Shown: piece by piece, positions 1-7,902 of the stretch
Numbering within the stretch: the stretch's first letter is position 1
Layout of the letters: each line of letters begins with the position of its first letter
Assembly (NCBI RefSeq): GCF_002153425.1
Contig: NZ_KZ119600.1
Location: forward strand, 1,471,103-1,535,102
DNA: 64,000 nucleotides
Reading direction: 5' to 3'
Origin: Litchfieldia alkalitelluris
GTDB lineage: Bacteria > Bacillota > Bacilli > Bacillales > Salisediminibacteriaceae
Program-made: the position numbers and the translations under genes
Notes under the pieces: generated by a model
What the model saw: only the letters and a program-made list of their open reading frames with translations
The model's database searches: none
Told to the model about the DNA's origin: nothing

Positions 1-1
1 A

Positions 2-37
2 GATATTGCTAGTAAGTTTCCTGAGTACTTCATTTAA
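2..37 (+). CDS. Possible 3' end of an upstream gene
   Basis: One open frame at the window edge runs for 11 codons and ends in TAA. It could be the tail of a gene lying mostly outside the window. Another frame is also open briefly here, so the coding assignment is weak. In Bacillus subtilis floT follows an NfeD-type gene (yuaF), but this short tail does not look like one. Confidence 0.15.
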   Translation, partial: DIASKFPEYFI

Positions 38-55
38 TTAACAAACACTTTACAA

Positions 56-107
56 GGGGCGGTTCTAATGTTTTACTTCGTTTCTAAGTAAACATCGGAA
101 CCGTCCC
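56..107. repeat. REP-like palindrome, family A, copy 1
   Basis: A long inverted repeat has outer arms GGGCGGTTC and GAACCGTCCC and inner arms ATGTTTTACTT and AAGTAAACAT. It is followed by CTTTGTTTACA. The same ending recurs at 5198-5216, and the arms recur at 1754-1794 and 12641-12671. It may act as a terminator of the gene upstream of the window, since it lies before the sigma-W-like promoter of floT. Confidence 0.6.
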
Positions 108-132
108 TTTGTTTACACTTTTCCAATTATTT

Positions 133-158
133 TGAAACTTTCATGTTTCTTGCCCGTA
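133..158 (+). promoter_or_regulatory. Sigma-W-type promoter of floT
   Basis: TGAAAC (133-138) and CGTA (155-158) are separated by exactly 16 bases, which matches the known ECF sigma-W consensus. It ends about 30 bases before the start codon. In B. subtilis the yuaF-floT operon belongs to the sigma-W cell-envelope stress regulon, so the match is expected for this gene. Confidence 0.75.
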
Positions 159-190
159 TTACATATTAAGTTTATTAAAGGAGGGTTTTG

Positions 191-1735
191 ATGTTAGCTT
201 CACTAGGTATTTTAGCAATTTTAATTCCATTGTTGATTTTGGCAATGATTTTAGGTTTAGCCTACTTCTTCTGGTACAAAATCAGGTACAAAACGGCGAG
301 ATCCAACGAGGCACTCATTATTGCAGGTCCCAAGCTTGGTGACCCAGAGAAGGAAACGAATATCTTCACGGATAATGAAGGTCGATCCATAAAAATAATC
401 CGTGGTGGTGGGCATTTATTAAAAATGCATCAAACTGCTACGCCTGTGGATTTAACTTCATTTCAATTAAAGCTTAGGACACCGCGAGTTTTCACACATG
501 GTGGGGTGCCTATCGTTGCAGATGCAGTGGCCATGGTTACTGTTTCTGATACGTTAAAGGGAATTGCAATTTATGCAGAGCAATTCCTTGGGAAAAAACA
601 GAAGGAAATTGAAAGTGAAATTGGAGAAGTTCTAAACGCAAATCTTCGTGCAATTCTATCTAAAATGACAGTGGAAGAAATTAATGCTGACAGGGAAAAG
701 TTTAACGAGGATGTTCGTACTGTCGCTCAGGCCCAATTAGATTCCATGGGCTTTAAGATTACATCATTAGGTTTAACAGACCTCTCAGATGCTGATGAAG
801 AAAATGGATATCTTGAGAATTTAGGAAGACCACAGATTGCGAAGGTTCGTAAAGAAGCGGAGCTTGCAGAATCTGATAGTGAACGGGAAACACGAATCCA
901 TAGGGCAACAAATGATAAGGAAGCAAAGGAACAGGAGTATCAACGCCAAATCGAGATTGCAGAAGCCTTGAAAGAAAAGGATTTAAAGGATGCCCAAATT
1001 AAAGAAGAAACAGAGCGGGCGCGGGCGAAATCTGAGCAATCTTATGAGTTGGAAAGGGCAAAATTAAATAAAGAAGTCCAGGAAGCAGAGCTTAAGCTTC
1101 AAGCACAAAAAACGGAAGAAGAATTACGAATTAAGTTTCTAGAGCGGGAACGTGCTGTTAAATTAGAAGAAGAGGAAGCCAAAGTTCGTAAGCAAAAAGC
1201 TGATGTAGCATACTATGAGACTACTAGAAAAGCTGAAGCAGAAGCGGAAAAAGCTCGCATTGATGGGGAAACGCAAGCGAAGATTGAAAGAGACCGTGGT
1301 ATTGCGGAAGCAGAGGTTATCCGTGAGAAAGGGCAAGCAGAAGCGGAAGCGAAACGACTTCTTGCAGAAGCTATTTCCAAGCATGGAGAAGTTGTTATTG
1401 CAGAGAAGTTAATTGAAATGCTACCACAATATGCTAGAGAAATTGCGGCACCATTAGGCAATATTGATTCTATCAAAATTATTGATACAGGAAGTGGAAA
1501 TGGAGCCGCTTCCTACAGCCAATCTATTACAAATACTATGACGCAAATTCAAGAGCCCCTAAAAGAGTTAACTGGCTTGGATGTATCTCAATTACTTTCG
1601 GACTTAGTGAATCGTGGCAACACGCATACAGTAGTTCGTCCAGAAGTACAACAGCAAGCTGCTACAAAGGAAGATACAGCAAGTGAAGACAGTGTGTATG
1701 AAACTGAATCAGCGAAGAAAACTGAGTCAGAATAA
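191..1735 (+). CDS. floT: Flotillin-like SPFH protein FloT
   Basis: This is a scaffold protein of functional membrane microdomains, anchored to the inner face of the membrane. The 514-residue product has a hydrophobic N-terminus (about residues 5-28), an SPFH/prohibitin-type domain (about 30-200) and a long coiled-coil region rich in Glu-Ala repeats (about 210-405). It ends in a less charged tail before an acidic, threonine-rich C-terminus. B. subtilis FloT has 509 residues. ATG at 191 follows AAAGGAGGG at a 6-7 base spacing; an in-frame TTG at 188 is less well placed. A sigma-W-like promoter lies just upstream, and no NfeD partner gene is visible in the short stretch before it. Confidence 0.93.
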   Translation: MLASLGILAILIPLLILAMILGLAYFFWYKIRYKTARSNEALIIAGPKLGDPEKETNIFTDNEGRSIKIIRGGGHLLKMHQTATPVDLTSFQLKLRTPRVFTHGGVPIVADAVAMVTVSDTLKGIAIYAEQFLGKKQKEIESEIGEVLNANLRAILSKMTVEEINADREKFNEDVRTVAQAQLDSMGFKITSLGLTDLSDADEENGYLENLGRPQIAKVRKEAELAESDSERETRIHRATNDKEAKEQEYQRQIEIAEALKEKDLKDAQIKEETERARAKSEQSYELERAKLNKEVQEAELKLQAQKTEEELRIKFLERERAVKLEEEEAKVRKQKADVAYYETTRKAEAEAEKARIDGETQAKIERDRGIAEAEVIREKGQAEAEAKRLLAEAISKHGEVVIAEKLIEMLPQYAREIAAPLGNIDSIKIIDTGSGNGAASYSQSITNTMTQIQEPLKELTGLDVSQLLSDLVNRGNTHTVVRPEVQQQAATKEDTASEDSVYETESAKKTESE

Positions 1736-1753
1736 AAGCCAAGGTAAAACGAA

Positions 1754-1794
1754 GGGACGGTACTCATGTTCACGACATGGGACCGTCTTTTTTC
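1754..1794 (+). terminator. Terminator of floT (family A palindrome, copy 2)
   Basis: The arms GACGGTACTCATGT and ACATGGGACCGTC form a long stem with one mismatch and a 5-base loop, followed by TTTTTTC. The GGGACGGT arm belongs to the same repeat family as 56-107 and 5170-5216. Confidence 0.8.
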
Positions 1795-1892
1795 TGTTAT
1801 AAAAAAGTTGTCACATTTTATACTATTTTAAGAAAATTCAAGGGTTATTCTAGTACCTAGTTTATTTATCTACTTCCCTTATAGTGATATAC

Positions 1893-1920
1893 TATAATTT
1901 AATCCATGTAAGCGCTTTTT
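1893..1920 (+). promoter_or_regulatory. Probable -10 box and CcpA cre site before the GH3 gene
   Basis: TATAAT (1893-1898) is followed by TGTAAGCGCTTTTT (1907-1920), which matches most positions of the Bacillus catabolite-responsive element. A cre site just downstream of the start point would normally give repression by CcpA when preferred sugars are present. No good -35 box is visible. Confidence 0.5.
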
Positions 1921-2028
1921 TAGGAGTTTCCATTATTTTAACTAGAAATAGCATGGTACTATTTTTGATTTGGCCTATAAAAGCTAACTAAAAGCACTAC
2001 GAAACAATGAAAGGGGTATACATACAGC

Positions 2029-4797
2029 ATGAATCAAATAGGAATTCCACTAGAAGGATTTGCAGAATTTAGTAGAAAAGTAGCAGCAGAAGGAGCCGTA
2101 TTACTTAAAAATGAAAAAGAGGTACTACCATTACAAAAAGGAGATCAAATTTCAATATTCGGTAGAACACAAATAAATTATTACCGAAGTGGAACAGGCT
2201 CTGGAGGAAGTGTGAATGTCACCTATACAACAAACCTGTTAGACTCTATGCGAAATAAAGATAAAGTTATCATTAATGAAGAATTAGCCAAAGTTTATGA
2301 AACGTGGATTGAAAAGAATCCGTTTGACAATGGTGGTGGTGGATGGGCAGCTGAGCCTTGGCACCAAAAGGAGATGCCTTTAACAGAGGAGATCGTTTCT
2401 AGTGCTAGTAAAAAGTCCGATAAGGCGATCGTAGTGATTGGACGTACTGCTGGTGAGGATCAAGACAATGCAAATGAACCAGGTAGCTACCAACTGACGG
2501 AAGATGAATTATTGATGTTACGATTAGTGACTAATTTTTTCAATAAAGTAGTGGTCGTTCTTAATGTTTCTAACATTATTGATATGAGTTGGATGAATGA
2601 CTTTCCAATTCAAAGTGTCATATACGCTTGGCACGGTGGTATGGAAGGTGGGAACGCCATATCAGATGTATTGGTTGGAGAAGTGACACCGAGTGGGAAA
2701 CTAACAGATACCATTGCCTTTTCTATCAATGATTACCCGTCCACTCGTAATTATGGTAATGAGCTGAGAAATTTTTACGAAGAAGATATTTATGTAGGGT
2801 ACAGATATTTTGAGACCTTTGCTCCAAAGAAGGTTCAATATCCGTTTGGGTTTGGTATGTCGTATACAAACTTCTCCATTGATCCTGAAGGAGCTTCTAT
2901 TGTTGAAAAAAATGGTGTAAAATACTTTGAAGTTTATGTATTTGTTAAGAATACAGGGTCGAGTTTTTCAGGTAAAGAAGTTGTTCAAGTCTATGTCGAA
3001 GCCCCTCAAGGTAAGTTAGGAAAGCCAGCGAAAGAGTTGGTGGCCTTTAAAAAAACGCAAGAGCTACAAGTTGGGGAAACAGAAGATCTAACGATTAGTT
3101 TTCCATTAAAATCGTTAGCATCTTATGATGATGCAGGGATAACAGGACAACCTTCAGCATACGTGTTAGAAGCTGGAGAGTATCGATTCTTGGTTGGGAA
3201 TAGTGTGAGAAATCTAGCCAAAGTAGAAGTTGATGGACGTAGTAGTTACAAACTCGAAGATTTACAAGTGGTGGCTCAGCTAGAAGAGGTGTTGGCACCA
3301 ACAGAATCATTTAAAAGAATGATGCCTGGTAGTAAAAAAGAAGATGGATCCTATGAACTTACTTATGTGGAAGTACCAAAGCAGCAGGTGTCCTTAGCTG
3401 AGAGAATAGAGACGAACCTCCCTCGAACATTGGAACAGACTGGGGATAAAGGGTATAAGCTACGAGACGTCTATGATGGCAAAGTGAGTATGGAGGATTT
3501 CATTGCACAGCTAGATGATAATGACTTGGCAACAATCGTGAGAGGGGAAGGAATGAGTAGCCCACTCGTAACCCCAGGTACTGCCTCTGCTTTCGGTGGA
3601 GTGAGTGATGGATTGTTGAATTATGGCATACCATTAGGTTGTACTGCTGATGGACCATCAGGAATTCGAATGGATAGTGGTCATAAAGCAACGCAAGTGT
3701 CCATTGGAACTTTACTTGCTGCGACGTGGGATCCTGAATTAGTAGAGGAATTGTATGTGATGGAAGGACAGGAGCTCTTGCAAAACAATATTGATGTTCT
3801 ACTTGGGCCTGGAATGAATATTAGGAGAAGCCCTTTGAACGGACGTAACTTTGAATATTTCTCTGAAGATCCCCTTGTGACTGGTCAGTTTGGTATCGCT
3901 TGCACTCGTGGTGTTGTAAGAGGAGGAGCGAATGCAACATTAAAGCACTTTGCATGTAATAGTCAGGAACAATATAGAACAAAGGTAGATGCAGCAGTTT
4001 CTGAGCGAGCGCTGCGGGAGATATATTTAAAAGGATTTGAAATGGTTGTAAAAGAAGGTAGTGCAAATTCCATTATGACCTCCTACAATCCAATCAATGG
4101 CCATTGGGCTGCTTCAAATTACGACTTAAATACAACCGTTCTTCGTAAAGAGTGGGGATTTAAAGGGATCGTAATGACTGATTGGTGGGCACATATGAAT
4201 GATACGGTGAACGGAGGACCTGCTGATCGAACATCTACAAACTTTATGGTTCGAGCACAAAATGACTTGTATATGGTAGTGAATAACTATGGAGCAGAGG
4301 TCAATTCCTCAAATGATAATACGCTAGCATCACTTGAAGATGGTACCCTAACGAGGGGAGAATTGCAGCGTTCTGCAATAAATATATGTGAATTTTTAAT
4401 GCAGGCCCCTGTGTTTTTTAGAGATCAGGTCATTGAGGAAAATGTGAACAGCTTTGAAGGGACTAATTCTGTGTCGCCTAAGGAGTTTACATTACTTTTG
4501 GAAAAAACAAAGGTTAATCCATCAGAAAATGAGTCTACCTACTTGAAAGTAGATGAAGCAGGGACCTATCGTTTGTTTGTGAAGGTTATGTCGCCTCACT
4601 CAAGTTTAGCTCAGAGTGTATGCAATGTACTGTTAAACGGGGAGCCATTAACAACTATTCAAACTAGTGGTACTGAAGGGCACTGGGTCGAACAGAAATT
4701 AGTGAAAGCAGTACTTCAAGAAGGCTTTCATGAATTAACTTTAGATTTTATTAAACCTGGCTTAATTATTGATTGGATTCAATTTAAGAAAGTGTGA
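2029..4797 (+). CDS. Glycoside hydrolase family 3, permuted domain order
   Basis: This is a probable beta-glucosidase or related glycosidase of 922 residues. The usual GH3 order is reversed: the alpha/beta sandwich (GH3 C domain) comes first (about 15-285, ending at the YPFGFGMSYT motif). A fibronectin III-like domain follows (about 300-405), and then the TIM-barrel domain (about 500-775). The barrel carries TADGPSGIR, the KHFACN substrate-site motif and the nucleophile D718 in GIVMTDWW. The last ~110 residues look like a carbohydrate-binding beta-sandwich. The reversed order is known from the Ruminococcus albus type. There is no signal peptide, so it is probably cytoplasmic and acts on imported oligosaccharides. 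It stands alone, without a sugar transporter beside it. Confidence 0.9.
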   Translation: MNQIGIPLEGFAEFSRKVAAEGAVLLKNEKEVLPLQKGDQISIFGRTQINYYRSGTGSGGSVNVTYTTNLLDSMRNKDKVIINEELAKVYETWIEKNPFDNGGGGWAAEPWHQKEMPLTEEIVSSASKKSDKAIVVIGRTAGEDQDNANEPGSYQLTEDELLMLRLVTNFFNKVVVVLNVSNIIDMSWMNDFPIQSVIYAWHGGMEGGNAISDVLVGEVTPSGKLTDTIAFSINDYPSTRNYGNELRNFYEEDIYVGYRYFETFAPKKVQYPFGFGMSYTNFSIDPEGASIVEKNGVKYFEVYVFVKNTGSSFSGKEVVQVYVEAPQGKLGKPAKELVAFKKTQELQVGETEDLTISFPLKSLASYDDAGITGQPSAYVLEAGEYRFLVGNSVRNLAKVEVDGRSSYKLEDLQVVAQLEEVLAPTESFKRMMPGSKKEDGSYELTYVEVPKQQVSLAERIETNLPRTLEQTGDKGYKLRDVYDGKVSMEDFIAQLDDNDLATIVRGEGMSSPLVTPGTASAFGGVSDGLLNYGIPLGCTADGPSGIRMDSGHKATQVSIGTLLAATWDPELVEELYVMEGQELLQNNIDVLLGPGMNIRRSPLNGRNFEYFSEDPLVTGQFGIACTRGVVRGGANATLKHFACNSQEQYRTKVDAAVSERALREIYLKGFEMVVKEGSANSIMTSYNPINGHWAASNYDLNTTVLRKEWGFKGIVMTDWWAHMNDTVNGGPADRTSTNFMVRAQNDLYMVVNNYGAEVNSSNDNTLASLEDGTLTRGELQRSAINICEFLMQAPVFFRDQVIEENVNSFEGTNSVSPKEFTLLLEKTKVNPSENESTYLKVDEAGTYRLFVKVMSPHSSLAQSVCNVLLNGEPLTTIQTSGTEGHWVEQKLVKAVLQEGFHELTLDFIKPGLIIDWIQFKKV

Positions 4798-4901
4798 ACA
4801 GATGGGAAATTTTAGGGTAGTTACGATTTGGGCAGTATCTGCATATGATTATATTTGATAAATTGTTTCATTAATTATCTAAGAAGGGTGTGTTGTTGAT
4901 A

Positions 4902-5108
4902 ATGAGCGACGAAAAGGTAACTATTAAAGTAAATGATCATGGTTCTATTAGAATTACTGGTGATGTAGAGTTAATAGATGGTGAGGGAAATGAATTTAAA
5001 GTAGGAAAAAGCTTTTCGTTATGCAGGTGTGGAGAGTCTAGTAAGAAGCCATTCTGTGATGGTACACATAAGAAGATAGATTTTGATAGTGCACCAAGGG
5101 CCAAATAA
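4902..5108 (+). CDS. CDGSH-type iron-sulfur protein
   Basis: A 68-residue protein carries a single CDGSH motif, CRCGESSKKPFCDGTH. This gives the three Cys and one His that bind a 2Fe-2S cluster in mitoNEET-like proteins. Single-motif bacterial forms are small and soluble, with a redox or Fe-S handling role that is not settled. I chose ATG 4902; the GTG at 4890 sits only one base after AAGAAGGG (4881-4888). A TTG at 4896 has good spacing and cannot be excluded. The gene has its own terminator-like palindrome downstream. Confidence 0.85.
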   Translation: MSDEKVTIKVNDHGSIRITGDVELIDGEGNEFKVGKSFSLCRCGESSKKPFCDGTHKKIDFDSAPRAK

Positions 5109-5140
5109 GAAAAGCGAAAGCGCCTTGGTCATCAGCCACA
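5109..5140 (+). repeat. Dispersed repeat family C, copy 1
   Basis: The sequence AAAAGCGAAAGCGCCTTGGT followed by CATCAGCCACA recurs, with few changes, at 15062-15091 (minus), 27196-27227 (plus) and 50093-50125 (minus). All four copies lie between genes, close to a stop codon or start codon. Confidence 0.65.
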
Positions 5141-5165
5141 ATATACACTTCTTTACCTATTAACC

Positions 5166-5216
5166 AAAAGGACGGTTCGAGCGTTTTGTAAACGCAAGAA
5201 CCGTCCCTTTGTTTAC
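5166..5216 (+). terminator. Terminator-like REP palindrome, family A, copy 3
   Basis: The outer arms GGACGGTTC (5170-5178) and GAACCGTCC (5198-5206) pair perfectly. A second nested stem, GCGTTT with AAACGC, lies inside, and CTTTGTTTACA follows. It probably ends the CDGSH transcript. Confidence 0.65.
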
Positions 5217-5433
5217 AATTAGGACTAAAGGTAGTTGAGTTACATTATTAAAGTAGTAATTTAGATATAATTTACTTGAAAACAAAATAAACATATTGTG
5301 GAATTATTGTCCGAAAATTATAATAATTTAGAGTTAGTCTGGAATTAATATCCATAAGGTGGTGCTGCTATTATTTACATACTTTCTTAACAGCACCTTG
5401 TCATTATTATAAATTAGGAGATGGTGAAAACAA
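5217..5433. other. Intergenic stretch before the lipoprotein pair
   Basis: This is an AT-rich gap with no gene. It holds a bulged stem, AAGGTGGTGCTG (5356-5367) against CAGCACCTT (5391-5399), which lies 35-80 bases before the start of the next gene. That could be a leader hairpin. No convincing promoter was found. Confidence 0.3.
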
Positions 5434-6138
5434 ATGGAAACCTACCTTGGACGAAGAATGAAAATATGTTTATACTTAACTACTATATTTTTCGCTGTAG
5501 TGGTAGTTGTGGCTTGTTCTAACGAAGAAGATGCTTCAACTGGTGCAGAAGAAGTAGCAGACGAAACGGAAGTGGACGACACAGTTAATGATGAGCCAAT
5601 TGAGGTGAATGGAGACGAAGATGTGATCGATGAGAATAAAACACAAGTGGCTACGGAATCAGAAGATATAGCTGTCAGTTCAGATGACGCTGAAGAAGAT
5701 AGTAGTGTTGAGGATTTATCCACTGAAGTTAGTGCAAGTAGTTTACCAGAAACATTGGAGCTTGATGAAACACAATATCATGAAAATGGAACCATTTTAA
5801 CATTGGAAAGCATTCATTTTAACGAGGAGTATATCACGGTTAATATTACGGTTCTAAATGCATCTGGAAAGGACATCAGCATAACAGCAGCTGGAAGAAC
5901 TGGTGCTGAACTAGAAGACGATACAGGGGAGACAATGTATTATTATCAACCACCAAAGGAAAATGAGTCTTTAGATATACCAGAAGGGGATAGGATGACA
6001 GCATCACTCATCTTTGTTGGTATGCTCCCTGAAGAAGCTACAAGCCTACACCTAACATTAAATAGTATTTTTGGTGGGAGTTCTCGAATTACACATAATC
6101 CTATGTTTGAGTTTGAAGATATTAGTTTAGGTCGATAG
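5434..6138 (+). CDS. Acidic lipoprotein with DUF4352-like domain
   Basis: A 234-residue predicted lipoprotein. The N-terminus has a hydrophobic stretch ending in the lipobox VVAC, so the mature protein starts at Cys29 outside the membrane. About 80 very acidic, serine-rich residues follow (a likely flexible linker). A C-terminal ~125-residue beta-rich domain resembles DUF4352/immunoglobulin-like domains of Bacillus lipoproteins. ATG 5434 follows TAGGAG; an internal ATG at 5458 would also keep the signal. The OmpA-like lipoprotein gene starts 14 bases after its stop, so the two are probably one operon and may act together at the cell wall. The function is unknown. Confidence 0.7.
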   Translation: METYLGRRMKICLYLTTIFFAVVVVVACSNEEDASTGAEEVADETEVDDTVNDEPIEVNGDEDVIDENKTQVATESEDIAVSSDDAEEDSSVEDLSTEVSASSLPETLELDETQYHENGTILTLESIHFNEEYITVNITVLNASGKDISITAAGRTGAELEDDTGETMYYYQPPKENESLDIPEGDRMTASLIFVGMLPEEATSLHLTLNSIFGGSSRITHNPMFEFEDISLGR

Positions 6139-6152
6139 GGAAGGTGGTTGAA

Positions 6153-6932
6153 GTGAATGGAAAAGTTACGATAACCAAGATGGATAAGTCGCAATTTGGG
6201 ATAATTATAGGTTGTATAATTCTTTTGCTCTTCGTAATGACAGCTTGTATTGGACAATCGGATAGGAATAATGATCATGAAGTAGAAGGCGAAACGGTTA
6301 GCTCAATAACAGGAGAGGATAGTCTTATAGAGGGTGAAGCGGTGTCAACCGTTGATGCGGAGGATAAAGAGAACACTTCTTTACCATCGTCCACGTATAT
6401 TATTGAACCTTTTATTAGTGAAGTAGAGAGAATTATTGGTGTTCCTGTTATCACTGGGAAGATTCCGACTAGTCGGGCTGTTGTTTATGAAGGAGTTACT
6501 TCTTCGCAAGCAGAGGTTGATATGATGGAGACTTTAAGTGAATATAATGCCGTTGAGATGGATTTAGGTACATTATTAACATTACCAGGAAATATATTAT
6601 TTGATTATGATGATGATGAGCTGCGCCATGAATCGGAGGCTGTAGTAGATCAAATTGTGCAGATTATCGAAGCGACTGAAGGAACTGTTTATATAGCAGG
6701 TCATACAGATAATCACGGAACTCCAGAATACAATCAAGACCTTTCAGAGCGAAGAGCGTATTCTGTATTGGAAACCCTCGTAGAAAGGGGGATTGATGAA
6801 GGGCGTTTGATTGCAGAAGGTTTTGGTGAAAGTAAGCCCATTGCCCGGAATAATCATGCAGATGGGACTGACAACCCCGATGGACGGCAAAAAAATAGAC
6901 GAGTGGAGATAACAATTGAAGGCTTACAATAA
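6153..6932 (+). CDS. Lipoprotein with OmpA-family peptidoglycan-binding domain
   Basis: A 259-residue predicted lipoprotein: hydrophobic segment, lipobox MTAC, acidic linker, then an OmpA/MotB C-terminal domain (about residues 145-257). That domain shows ILFDYDDDEL, AGHTDNHG, LSERRA and the NRRVEI ending, all typical of the fold that binds diaminopimelate in peptidoglycan. GTG 6153 is preferred because AGGGAAGG lies 8 bases upstream; GTG 6144 is also possible. The domain is mostly known from Gram-negative envelopes and from MotB, so a lipid-anchored version in a Bacillus-type cell is uncommon. It could tie the membrane face to the wall. It probably shares a transcript with the lipoprotein gene before it. 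Confidence 0.8.
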   Translation: MNGKVTITKMDKSQFGIIIGCIILLLFVMTACIGQSDRNNDHEVEGETVSSITGEDSLIEGEAVSTVDAEDKENTSLPSSTYIIEPFISEVERIIGVPVITGKIPTSRAVVYEGVTSSQAEVDMMETLSEYNAVEMDLGTLLTLPGNILFDYDDDELRHESEAVVDQIVQIIEATEGTVYIAGHTDNHGTPEYNQDLSERRAYSVLETLVERGIDEGRLIAEGFGESKPIARNNHADGTDNPDGRQKNRRVEITIEGLQ

Positions 6933-6953
6933 AAAATGGAGGCGTATATAATA

Positions 6954-7433
6954 ATGACAAAATATCGAGTTTTAACGAAACCTGCATACCGTGCAGTAGG
7001 CATGAAGTGGGAAGGAAGTTGGGCAGAAGTAAGTGGTCTGAAAGAGGTTATTCATCAAATGGAGAAACGAGTAGAGGAATTGGACGGTGCTGTTGAAGCT
7101 ACTATTCAACTCGGTCTTTCTTATCATACAAGGAAAGATGGTTTTACACATTATTCAGCATTTGAAGTAACAAAGGATCAACATGTTCCGACTGGGATGG
7201 AGGAAATTAATATTCCAGAAATGATGTACTTGGTGACGACTCATGAAAAGGGTGAAAACATAGGTCAGACCTATGTTGACATCACTAATTATTTGAAGAA
7301 TAGTGACTACCTTCCATATAGTGATGAAACAGTGCCTTATGACTTTTTGCCGATAAAACATGAGAGGTATCCTTTGGATAGGAACAAGGAAGACCCTCAT
7401 TTTGAAATTTTAATTCCTATTGTAAAAAAATAG
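6954..7433 (+). CDS. GyrI-like / AraC effector-binding domain protein
   Basis: A 159-residue protein made of one GyrI-like (SHS2 type) small-molecule-binding domain. It begins with the typical KPAYRAVGMKWEG strand and ends with FEILIPIVKK, as in effector-binding domains of AraC/MerR regulators. There is no DNA-binding domain, so it is probably a stand-alone sensor or hydrolase-like member; its ligand cannot be told. ATG 6954 follows GGAGG (6938-6942). It begins 21 bases after the OmpA-like gene and may be read from the same transcript. Confidence 0.75.
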   Translation: MTKYRVLTKPAYRAVGMKWEGSWAEVSGLKEVIHQMEKRVEELDGAVEATIQLGLSYHTRKDGFTHYSAFEVTKDQHVPTGMEEINIPEMMYLVTTHEKGENIGQTYVDITNYLKNSDYLPYSDETVPYDFLPIKHERYPLDRNKEDPHFEILIPIVKK

Positions 7434-7544
7434 GTGAAACAAACTATCATGAAAAATAATTTCTCACGATGCTAAATTCCTTTCATACTCTGTTATTTTG
7501 CAAGTAATTAATAGTTTTTGTTTCATAAGTCTGACATTAGTCCC

Positions 7545-7573
7545 TATACAATTTTTGAAATATTATGTATAAT
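7545..7573 (+). promoter_or_regulatory. Probable promoter of the cobalamin operon
   Basis: TATACA (7545-7550) and TATAAT (7568-7573) are separated by 17 bases and lie about 30 bases before the riboswitch. The -35 box matches 4 of 6 consensus bases. Confidence 0.5.
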
Positions 7574-7604
7574 GGGCTCGACATAAAAAAATACATATGA
7601 ATAA

Positions 7605-7768
7605 GAAGTAAGGTGCTAGCCTTCGTAGAATGCTAGCTTAAAAGGGAAGTTTGGTGTAATGCCAACGCGGTCCCGCCACTGTAATTGGGAGTAACCTGCA
7701 ACATGCCACTGTCTAAGATGGGAAGGCGCAGGAAACTATGACCATAAGCCAGGAGACCTGCCTACTTC
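7605..7768 (+). ncRNA. Cobalamin (B12) riboswitch
   Basis: The conserved B12 box AAGCCAGGAGACCTGCC is at 7746-7762. Closing stem P1 pairs GAAGTAAGG (7605-7613) with CCTACTTC (7761-7768). The conserved core GGGAA...GGTG (around 7643-7655), the GCCAACGCGGTCCCGCCACTG block (7671-7681 at its end) and GGAAGGCGC are all present in the known order. It binds adenosylcobalamin or a related cobalamin and normally lowers expression of the genes downstream. Here it precedes the surface-capture and ECF transporter genes. Confidence 0.95.
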
Positions 7769-7841
7769 ATTTTCACCGTACTACGAGGATAGGAGGGTGT
7801 TAAGTGGTAAAGTCTGCGATTTTTACTGTCTTAATTTCACT

Positions 7842-7865
7842 TCTCCTTCACAGGGGATTTTTTTT
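7842..7865 (+). terminator. Short hairpin plus T-run after the riboswitch
   Basis: TCTCC (7842-7846) and GGGGA (7853-7857) form a 5-bp stem with loop TTCACA, followed by eight T. It could be the intrinsic terminator of the expression platform, though the stem is short. Confidence 0.45.
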
Positions 7866-7902
7866 ATGCCAAAAAACACTATTTATTGGAGGAGAAAAGA
7901 AG

